From positions 186,001 to 250,000 of the forward strand of contig CAVXYY010000001.1 in NCBI GenBank assembly GCA_963766195.1: DNA of 64,000 nucleotides, in the 5' to 3' direction. The stretch comes from JAHEFT01 sp963766195 (GTDB lineage Bacteria; Pseudomonadota; Gammaproteobacteria; Xanthomonadales; SZUA-36). Shown one piece after another: positions 58,714 through 64,000 of the stretch. The translations under genes and the position numbers were made by a program. The notes below the pieces were generated by a model. That model did no database searches, was not told the origin of the DNA, and was given only the letters and a program-made list of their open reading frames with translations. How positions within the stretch are numbered: position 1 is the first letter of the stretch; the number at the start of each line of letters is the position of its first letter.

Positions 58714-59761
58714 CGTTCAGGCCCTGCCCTGTGCAGATAAAATGCTGCTGACGGTCGTTGGCCACCGGTCCCGGCGGCTCTCTTTTACTGAGCGCTGCAT
58801 CCACGATCTGCCCGATGAGCTGCTCATAATCCATGCCTGCCAGCCGGGCGGCGGCGGCAAAGCCTGCATCACGTGACAGGCAGGGGTTGGCGTTGACCTC
58901 CAGGACCCACGGAGTTCCTTGCGCGTCGACCCGGATGTCCACCCGCGCATAACCGTTCAGCCCGAAGCTTTTCCAGCAGTTTTGCACCACTTTCTCCAGC
59001 GCTTCATAAAGGCTGGAAGGCAGTTTGGGAAACGTCCTTGGTGTCGCTTGATATTCAGGGGCGTCTTCGTCCCACTTTGCGGCGTAACCCACTATTTTTG
59101 GCTTGCCGGCCGGGAGGCCGGAAAAACTGATTTCCGCCATCGGCAGGATAAACGGCGCGCCGGCTTGCTCCAGCACGGAGATATTGAACTCCCTGCCTTC
59201 CACAAATTGTTCGGCAAACCACTCACCGCCGTAACGAGCCACGCATTCTTCGATGCGCGTCCGCGCGGCGTCGAAACCGCGAACCACGCAACCATCATCA
59301 AGACCGAAAGACGCGTGTTCCCAGAGCGATTTCACGATCCAGCGGGTGTCAGCGCCAGGTTTTTCTCCCGCGGCGGCAAGGGATGCCGGGGTCGGAATGC
59401 CGTTCAATCGCATCCAGTTTTTGGCCAGTTCTTTTTGCGAACTGAGGTAAACTGCGTCGCTGCCGCATCCGGTGAACGCTACGTCCCCCGAACCCAGTAA
59501 TGCGGGGATGAAATGAATCAGTCTGCCATCACCGCCCAGTGACTCAACGAGGTTAAAAACGACATCAGGCCGTTGCTCTTTTATGGATGCCAGCGTCGCG
59601 TCGAGGTCGAGGCCGGTTTGCAGCGTGGAAACGCGCCATCCCAGTTGCTGCAGCGCGGTCGAAACCTGCTCCGCCTGCACCAGCGTATCCAGTTCGTCGG
59701 CGCGCGCACAGGACCCTATGGCCTCGTGCAAGACCACCGCGAATGGTGCAGCCTGATTCAT
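58688..59761 (-). CDS. ATP-grasp ligase B, D-Ala-D-Ala ligase-like
   Basis: 357 residues, intact. ATP-grasp fold: LVESLGGDGRLIHFIPALLG in the N-terminal part, FTGCGSDAVYLSSQKELAKN, the ATP-binding lysine in TRWIVKSLWEHASFGLDDGC, the EQFVEGREFNISVL clamp, ARVDIRVDAQGTPWVLEVNA and NPCLSRDAGFAAAARLAG with the Mg-binding Glu and Asn. These enzymes join an acid and an amine through an acyl phosphate. It is not a normal Ddl: the ending differs from NPMPG and the gene is in the kamA operon rather than a cell-wall cluster. It overlaps the next gene by 26 bases. Confidence 0.88.
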   Translation of the reverse strand: MNQAAPFAVVLHEAIGSCARADELDTLVQAEQVSTALQQLGWRVSTLQTGLDLDATLASIKEQRPDVVFNLVESLGGDGRLIHFIPALLGSGDVAFTGCGSDAVYLSSQKELAKNWMRLNGIPTPASLAAAGEKPGADTRWIVKSLWEHASFGLDDGCVVRGFDAARTRIEECVARYGGEWFAEQFVEGREFNISVLEQAGAPFILPMAEISFSGLPAGKPKIVGYAAKWDEDAPEYQATPRTFPKLPSSLYEALEKVVQNCWKSFGLNGYARVDIRVDAQGTPWVLEVNANPCLSRDAGFAAAARLAGMDYEQLIGQIVDAALSKREPPGPVANDRQQHFICTGQGLNDVPNSQGV

Positions 59762-59781
59762 GGTACCGCTATCCCGTGCCG

Positions 59782-60840
59782 CTAAGCGGCCATGTTTTCA
59801 CTCTTGCTTGCGACATCTTGGCGATTGTCTGCCAGGCCGCAGCGCTTCACGGCCGAATCCATAATGGCCTTGATCAGTTTAGTGTAGGTGACTCCGGACA
59901 GGGTTGCCATGATCGGCAGGTCCGAATGCTCAGGGTGAATGCCGGCCAGCGGATTGACTTCGATGAAGCCGGGCTTCCCGTATTCATCAAGCCGCACGTC
60001 CATGCGCCCGGCATCACGGCATCCGAGGGCGCGCCAGGCATCCAGTACCAGCGACTCGATCGCATGCCGGAGTTCGCCCGGTGGCAACAGGTTGTAACGA
60101 ACCAGTTCGTCGCATTCTTCCTTGTTGCGGTACGAGTAGACCTCGGAATCCGCCTGCTCAAGCAGGTTGATTTCCATCGTTGCAAGGGCGCGCGCTTTCG
60201 ATCCGGTGCCCAGCACGCCGACGGTGAATTCCCGGCCAGGTAAAAACCGCTCAACCAGAACGGGTTGTTTGTATTCCCGCAGGAGGCGCCCGCAAACGCG
60301 CCGCAATTGACCCATGCTGGTGATTTTCGACTGCGGATCGATACCCTTGCCGGTTCCTTCGGCAACCGGTTTGGCAAACAGCGGCAGCGGCAAAGTGATG
60401 TATTTCAGGTCGGCCAGGTCATGAACGACGGCGTAATCAGGCGTATCGACACCGGCAGCGCGGACCACGTCCTTGGTCATGCCCTTGTGCAGTGTCAGGG
60501 CGCAAGTCAGCGTGTCCGAGAATACGTACGGTACATTGTAGGCGTCCAGCAGGGCCGGCACCTGGGCTTCACGGCCGATGCCATGCATGCCTTCGCAGAT
60601 ATTGAAAACCAGGTCCCAGCGATCGCCGGACACCAGGCGTTCAGCCAACTGCTTGACGTTGCCGATGCGGTCCACGGTGTAGCCCAGGCCAAGCAAGGCC
60701 TTTTCGATACCGTCGATGGTATCGGTCCGGTCAAATTCAGCCGTTTCCAGTTCGCTGTACCCGGCGGCAAGATAGGCCTCGCGCAGGTCATAGGTCAGCC
60801 CCACTCGCAACGCGTGGCTGTTACCGGATCTGGATTTCAT
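59782..60840 (-). CDS. ATP-grasp ligase A, D-Ala-D-Ala ligase-like
   Basis: 352 residues, intact. The ATG at 60840 was chosen over the ATG at 60846 because AGGGAG lies seven bases before it; it overlaps the kamA stop by four bases. Motifs are LVFNICEGMHGIGREAQVPA, YVFSDTLTCALTLHKGMTKD, LFAKPVAEGTGKGIDPQSKI (ATP loop), LVERFLPGREFTVGVLG, and RMDVRLDEYGKPGFIEVNPL with AGIHPEHSDLPIMA. It is clearly different from ligase B and so probably uses a different substrate. Part of the kamA operon. Confidence 0.88.
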   Translation of the reverse strand: MKSRSGNSHALRVGLTYDLREAYLAAGYSELETAEFDRTDTIDGIEKALLGLGYTVDRIGNVKQLAERLVSGDRWDLVFNICEGMHGIGREAQVPALLDAYNVPYVFSDTLTCALTLHKGMTKDVVRAAGVDTPDYAVVHDLADLKYITLPLPLFAKPVAEGTGKGIDPQSKITSMGQLRRVCGRLLREYKQPVLVERFLPGREFTVGVLGTGSKARALATMEINLLEQADSEVYSYRNKEECDELVRYNLLPPGELRHAIESLVLDAWRALGCRDAGRMDVRLDEYGKPGFIEVNPLAGIHPEHSDLPIMATLSGVTYTKLIKAIMDSAVKRCGLADNRQDVASKSENMAA

Positions 60841-62141
60841 GAGCATACTCCCTGTTTCAATGACAATTTTGTACCGGAGTCGGGGTAACGGTAGATGCCG
60901 CCGTCATAGCTTTTCAAAAGCAGGTCACCATCCTCGTAACCGACGACGTAGTCAGGAGCGATCGGAATTTTGCCGCCGCCGTTCGGCGCATCAACCACGA
61001 AGGTAGGCACGGCATAGCCGGTGGTGTGGCCACGCAGGCCCCGAATCAATTCGACCCCCGTGGACACCGGCGTGCGAAAATGCGACGAGCCGGATATCGG
61101 ATCGGCCTGGTACAGGTAGTAGGGTTTTACCCGGATCTTCAGCAAGCCGTGCATCAATTGTCTCATGGTTTCAAGATCGTCGTTCACGCCTTTGAGCAAC
61201 ACGGTCTGGCTGCCCAGCGGAATGCCGGCATCGGCAAGGCGTCCGCAAGCTTCGGCTACTTCCGGGGTCAGTTCATCCGGGTGGGTGAAATGCAGGCTCA
61301 TCCACAGCGGGTGATAACGCTTGAGGAGGCGTCGCAACGAGCTCGTGACACGCATCGGCTGGACGACCGGCTGCTTGCTGCCGATGCGCACGAATTCGAC
61401 GTGCTTTATTTTACTCAGGCGGCTCAGGATGTATTCCAGGCGGTCGTCATCCAGGCTGAGCGGATCGCCACCGGAAATCAGCACATCGCGGATTACCGGA
61501 GTCTGCTCAATGTAAGCCAGTGCGGCTTCGATATCGCCTTTCTTGACACTGCGCTCGCCCGCGGAACCCACCATGCGCGCCCGGGTACAGTAGCGGCAGT
61601 AGACGGAACAGAAATTCGTCACCAGCAACAGCACGCGATCCGGGTAACGGTGCACCAGTCCGGGAACCGGGCTGTGGGAATCTTCACCCAGCGGATCTTC
61701 GTTTTCGCCACGCGCGACTTCATACTCGCCAAGCACCGGCACCACGGTGCGGCGTAAACCCTGGTTCGGGTCGAGGCTGCTCATCAAGCTGGCGTAGTAA
61801 GGGGTAATCCCGACCGGTAAGGAACCGGTGTGGCGCTTGATGGCTTCGGATTCTTCTTCAGAAAGCTCAATCATCCGCGCCAGGTCGGCCAGGGTTCTGA
61901 CCCGGTGACGATTCTGCCAACGCCAGTCGTTCCATTCACTGAGCGTTGCTTCAGGGTAAAACCTGCGCAGAAACTCAGCGGATTGCTTCGAGACAACAAA
62001 AGCCGAACGCGCGCCTTTAACAGCACTCAATTCAGGTTTCTTGGATGGGGTTGTTGTAACTGGGGGAACTGAAATTACCGGGGCGGGGGAATAGCCTGCC
62101 AATCCCGGAGGTTCCTCCTCGAGAACATGGATGGTTTTCAT
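60837..62141 (-). CDS. kamA: Lysine 2,3-aminomutase (radical SAM, PLP)
   Basis: Interconverts L-lysine and L-beta-lysine with SAM, a [4Fe-4S] cluster and PLP. 434 residues, intact. The cluster-binding motif is NFCSVYCRYCTRARMVG (CxxxCxxC), and ISGGDPLSLDDDRLEYILSR is the SAM-side GGDP motif. The PLP lysine is in DAPNGGGKIPIAPDYVVG near the C-terminus, typical of KamA and unlike the shorter EpmB. The first 45 residues are proline-rich and not conserved. It is the first gene of a five-gene minus-strand operon that ends at 56459. Confidence 0.92.
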   Translation of the reverse strand: MKTIHVLEEEPPGLAGYSPAPVISVPPVTTTPSKKPELSAVKGARSAFVVSKQSAEFLRRFYPEATLSEWNDWRWQNRHRVRTLADLARMIELSEEESEAIKRHTGSLPVGITPYYASLMSSLDPNQGLRRTVVPVLGEYEVARGENEDPLGEDSHSPVPGLVHRYPDRVLLLVTNFCSVYCRYCTRARMVGSAGERSVKKGDIEAALAYIEQTPVIRDVLISGGDPLSLDDDRLEYILSRLSKIKHVEFVRIGSKQPVVQPMRVTSSLRRLLKRYHPLWMSLHFTHPDELTPEVAEACGRLADAGIPLGSQTVLLKGVNDDLETMRQLMHGLLKIRVKPYYLYQADPISGSSHFRTPVSTGVELIRGLRGHTTGYAVPTFVVDAPNGGGKIPIAPDYVVGYEDGDLLLKSYDGGIYRYPDSGTKLSLKQGVCS

Positions 62142-62509
62142 TCACATACCTGCGATGCAGATGGGCGACCTGCAAATAAAAACCGGCCCGGCCCTTCGGG
62201 TCGTGCGGGGTAAACCCGCGTGAATTTGTGCGTAATATATTCCTGTGTGCAGGAATGTCAACAACTATTTGGGGGGTAGTTTCCAAGCAGATTTTCCTGC
62301 CGGAACAGACTGACAAACCGGGCTGCCTCCGGGATTTGTCCAACGGGTGGTTTATACTCCCAATCCCTTGGCAAGAACTATGACGGCGGGCACGTCACCG
62401 GTTCGCCCTGGGAGCCGGACCATGCGCATATGAGTGCGGCGAGGATTAACATGAAAGCCAGGGAAAAAACAAATTCGGGTATTGGAAAATCACGAGAGGT
62501 AATTGAAAA
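62142..62509. other. Gap upstream of kamA without a convincing gene
   Basis: About 370 bases between the kamA start and tRNA-end copy C. It should hold the kamA promoter; CCCGGCCCTTCGGGTCGTGC near 62190-62205 can form a small hairpin. A 66-codon minus-strand frame (62378-62578) ends here, but it runs through the tRNA-derived repeat and lacks support. No regulator site was recognised. Confidence 0.5.
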
Positions 62510-62528
62510 TGGCGCGCCCGGCGAGATT
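62510..62528 (-). repeat. Copy C of the tRNA-Arg 3' end
   Basis: Nineteen bases (TGGCGCGCCCGGCGAGATT on the plus strand) identical to the CCA-containing 3' end of the tRNA-Arg gene at 62893-62969. It is followed on the plus side by a GC-rich stretch with CCCTGCGGGC shared with copy B. Spacing to copy B is 214 bases. There is no anticodon or 5' half, so it is not a tRNA gene. Confidence 0.85.
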
Positions 62529-62685
62529 ACTCCGGGCATCCTGCCCTTCGCCCTGCGGGCCGGCCAGCGGCCGTTCAAATTCGCATTGTGGCGGATGCAC
62601 CGGTGCCGCGAAGCGCAGGGATGCGAGAGAGCGGCCTCCCGGCGAATTTGTCGAACCGAGTTCGAACCTCACAATGAGCCAGTCA

Positions 62686-62723
62686 TAATAAAAAAACCAC
62701 AAAAAAAGGTGGTTTTTTTATTA
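62686..62723. terminator. Perfect AT-rich hairpin between tRNA 3'-end copies
   Basis: TAATAAAAAAACCAC (62686-62700) and its exact inverse GTGGTTTTTTTATTA (62709-62723) enclose an eight-base loop. With A runs on one side and T runs on the other it can act as a terminator on either strand. It adjoins copy B of the tRNA 3' end. Confidence 0.75.
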
Positions 62724-62742
62724 TGGCGCGCCCGGCGAGATT
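62724..62742 (-). repeat. Copy B of the tRNA-Arg 3' end
   Basis: Nineteen bases identical to the 3' end of tRNA-Arg(CCG) including the CCA. Its CCCGGCGAGATT (62731-62742) is matched by the inverse AATCTCGCCGGG at 62831-62842. The 112-base unit between can fold, with inner hairpins such as CCAATTTGT/ACAAATTGG. 169 bases separate it from the real tRNA end. Confidence 0.85.
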
Positions 62743-62858
62743 GACTCGCGCCGTCCCTGGCGCTCGCCCTGCGGGCGCCCGTTGGGCGTCCCAATTTGTT
62801 CCAGACAAATTGGTCGAACTCAGTCGTTCAAATCTCGCCGGGAAGGCGGCTATGACAG

Positions 62859-62884
62859 AAAAGCCACCCCCAAGGGTGGCTTTT
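62859..62884. terminator. Terminator after tRNA-Arg
   Basis: AAAAGCCACCC-CCAA-GGGTGGCTTTT: a seven-base-pair GC stem flanked by four A and four T, nine bases beyond the 3' end of the tRNA gene on the minus strand. It reads as an intrinsic terminator in both directions. Confidence 0.85.
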
Positions 62885-62892
62885 GATAATAA

Positions 62893-62969
62893 TGGCGCGC
62901 CCGGCGAGATTCGAACTCACGACCCCTGCCTTCGGAGGGCAGTACTCTATCCAGCTGAGCTACGGGCGC
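62893..62969 (-). tRNA. tRNA-Arg (anticodon CCG)
   Basis: 77 bases with encoded CCA. The acceptor stem GCGCCCG pairs with CGGGCGC; the D-arm has AGCTCAGCTGGATAGAGT, the anticodon arm CTGCC-CTCCGAA-GGCAG with anticodon CCG, and the T-arm has TTCGAAT. The gene reads CGG codons. Two partial copies of its 3' end follow downstream on the same strand. Confidence 0.96.
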
Positions 62970-62988
62970 ATAATGATTCTGGGCGCGT

Positions 62989-63018
62989 AGTTTAGCGGTA
63001 TTTCGCGGTTAAAGTAAA
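62989..63018 (-). promoter_or_regulatory. Candidate sigma-70 promoter of tRNA-Arg with GC-rich discriminator
   Basis: On the minus strand TTTACT (63018-63013), 18 bases, TAAACT (62994-62989), then ACGCGCCC. The GC-rich discriminator is typical of stable-RNA promoters under stringent control. The -10 box ends 20 bases before the tRNA. The -35 match is moderate. Confidence 0.5.
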
Positions 63019-63101
63019 CGAGGGAGTGCTTCCGGTGGACTGGCGCACCCGCTATACTATTGCGCTTGCCATTTCGTTTTTTGGATGTTTCAGAGGTTTC
63101 A

Positions 63102-63587
63102 ATGGATCGTAAAGCAGACAGCGCGTTCATGCGCCAGTTCGCCGGTGTCATCGCCGGTTTCGTGGTGCTGACCATCGCACTTATCTTCCTGGCCCGGTAC
63201 ATCCAGCCGGAGTCAGCAACTGACGCCAACCCGAGCCAGGGTGTTCTCGCAGAACAGCGCATCCGCGCGGAAGGCTCGGTACGTTACGGCTATGAAGCCG
63301 CAGCAGCGCTGGCCGAGGCTCAGGCAGCACCTGCAGCTTCAACGGAAGAGGTGGTGGTTGACGGCGCTGCTGTATATAACGGCCTGTGTGTATCCTGTCA
63401 CGCCGCCGGGGTCGCCGGGGCCCCGATTCCGGGCTCAGAGCAGTTTGCGGCACGGCAAACCGACCATGGGCTTGAAGCCATGGTTCAAAATGCCATCAAC
63501 GGACTCAATGCCATGCCTCCGAGGGGTGGCAATCCGTCCCTGACCGACGCACAGATTCAGGCAGCCGTTGAATTCATGTTGCAGTAG
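63102..63587 (+). CDS. Membrane-anchored cytochrome c5-type protein
   Basis: 161 residues. The ATG at 63102 follows AGAGGTTTCA. One N-terminal membrane helix (FAGVIAGFVVLTIALIFLAR) anchors it; a variable Ala/Glu-rich linker follows, then a single haem domain: AAVYNGLCVSCHAAGVAGAP (CxxCH) and the Met ligand in NAMPPRGGNPSLTDAQIQAA, as in cytochrome c5. A periplasmic electron carrier. Intact; it stands alone downstream of the divergent tRNA gene. Confidence 0.9.
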   Translation: MDRKADSAFMRQFAGVIAGFVVLTIALIFLARYIQPESATDANPSQGVLAEQRIRAEGSVRYGYEAAAALAEAQAAPAASTEEVVVDGAAVYNGLCVSCHAAGVAGAPIPGSEQFAARQTDHGLEAMVQNAINGLNAMPPRGGNPSLTDAQIQAAVEFMLQ

Positions 63588-63628
63588 TAACCGGACAAGG
63601 CTTGCATGCCCGGCTTTAACGCTTGGCA

Positions 63629-64000
63629 TGCTGCTTCTCGGTGCATGCACTGACGCCAGTTTGCCCCCGGAGTCTGTTGGCGCCGCCTGCCAGTCCATCA
63701 CGACACCCATCACGGTCATCCAGGGCGACGGATATCATTCGCCCCTGGTGGATTCGATACACACCGTCCGTGGAACGGTAACCTATGTAGCCAGGGATTC
63801 GGGATTTTACCTGGAAGACACCGCCGCACCCCCTGACGGAAAGTCTTCGAGAGCCCTGTTCATTTCGGATAGTGAACTTGCACACTCGGTCCAACCGGGC
63901 CAGCAATACCAACTCAGCGGCCGGGTATCAGAACTTGGGACAAAGCTGGACAAGCTGACCGCGCTGGTCGATGTCAGCGGCTACGAAATCTGTGCCGATG
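63629..64000 (+). CDS. Lipoprotein with OB-fold, possibly ExeM/NucH-type endonuclease, N-terminal part (cut by window edge)
   Basis: Open frame from the ATG at 63629 to the window edge, about 124 codons. The start MLLLGACTDASLPPESVGAA contains a lipobox (LLGAC); the true start may lie further up if an indel is present near 63620. Then ITVIQGDGYHSPLVDSIHTV, RGTVTYVARDSGFYLEDTA and YQLSGRVSELGTKLDKLTAL. The pattern GxGxxSPLVxxxxTVRGxVT and FYLEDT is typical of the N-terminal OB-like region of extracellular ExeM/NucH nucleases. The catalytic part is outside the window, so the function is tentative. Confidence 0.6.

Noticed and set aside
62378..62578. 66-codon minus-strand frame with one hydrophobic stretch
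   Set aside because: Overlaps tRNA-derived copy C and has no clear ribosome site or homologue.
62723..62995. 90-codon plus-strand frame through the tRNA
   Set aside because: Made of tRNA repeat, terminator and antisense tRNA sequence.
1..64000. CRISPR array, prophage, insertion sequence or integron
   Set aside because: No regularly spaced repeats, phage structural genes, transposases or integrases were found on either strand.

Overview
The window is chromosomal DNA from a gammaproteobacterium. The evidence is rpsU-yqeY-dnaG, fmt-rsmB-DUF4390-ntrY-ntrX-trkA-trkH, glnA-DUF4124-ntrB-ntrC, smg-dprA-lysM facing def, and membrane cytochromes of the c4 and c5 types. No phage, plasmid, insertion sequence or CRISPR array was seen. 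The genus cannot be told from the sequence alone.

Layout. 0-1 kb: the dnaG/yqeY/rpsU translation-replication cluster. 1-8 kb: a gamma-glutamyltransferase, tsaD, the folate genes folB and folK with a FolM-like pteridine reductase, midA and cca. 8-17 kb: an NDUFA9-type epimerase, a Slt transglycosylase, a TauE-like exporter, an EEP hydrolase, dsbA, cytochrome c4, and then engB-hemB-aroE. 17-30 kb: DUF2782 and an orphan TRAP small permease, polA, hemF-tsaC-topA-smg-dprA-lysM, and def-fmt-rsmB. 30-44 kb: DUF4390, the NtrYX two-component pair, TrkAH potassium uptake, dtd, ntrC-ntrB-DUF4124-glnA and uppP. 44-53 kb: a PQQ-type dehydrogenase, a large M14 metallopeptidase, two TPR membrane proteins, a beta-hydroxyacid dehydrogenase and a LysR regulator. 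53-55 kb: amtB-glnK, a small membrane protein and arfB. 55-62 kb: a DUF4097-like repeat protein, then a tight five-gene operon of lysine 2,3-aminomutase, two ATP-grasp ligases, a GNAT-deacetylase fusion and a GNAT. 62-64 kb: tRNA-Arg(CCG) with repeats of its own 3' end, cytochrome c5 and a truncated OB-fold lipoprotein.

Nitrogen control is unusually complete. GlnA, NtrB, NtrC, GlnK and AmtB are all present. Both glnA and glnK-amtB have a readable sigma-54 promoter (GG-N10-GC) preceded by paired NtrC-type sites (GCACY-N5-GRTGC). NtrX, the second NtrC-family regulator, has lost the motifs needed for ATP-driven sigma-54 activation.

The best candidate for an undescribed system is the kamA operon (56.4-62.1 kb). 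Its enzymes could make beta-lysine, join it through amide bonds, and acetylate and deacetylate a small amine.

Caution: from 1 to about 47.9 kb, dozens of single-base indels break essential genes (polA, topA, tsaD, fmt, rsmB, ntrB and others). From 47.9 to 63.6 kb every gene is intact. This is best read as sequencing or assembly error, so broken genes are annotated as single CDS with the frame breaks noted.
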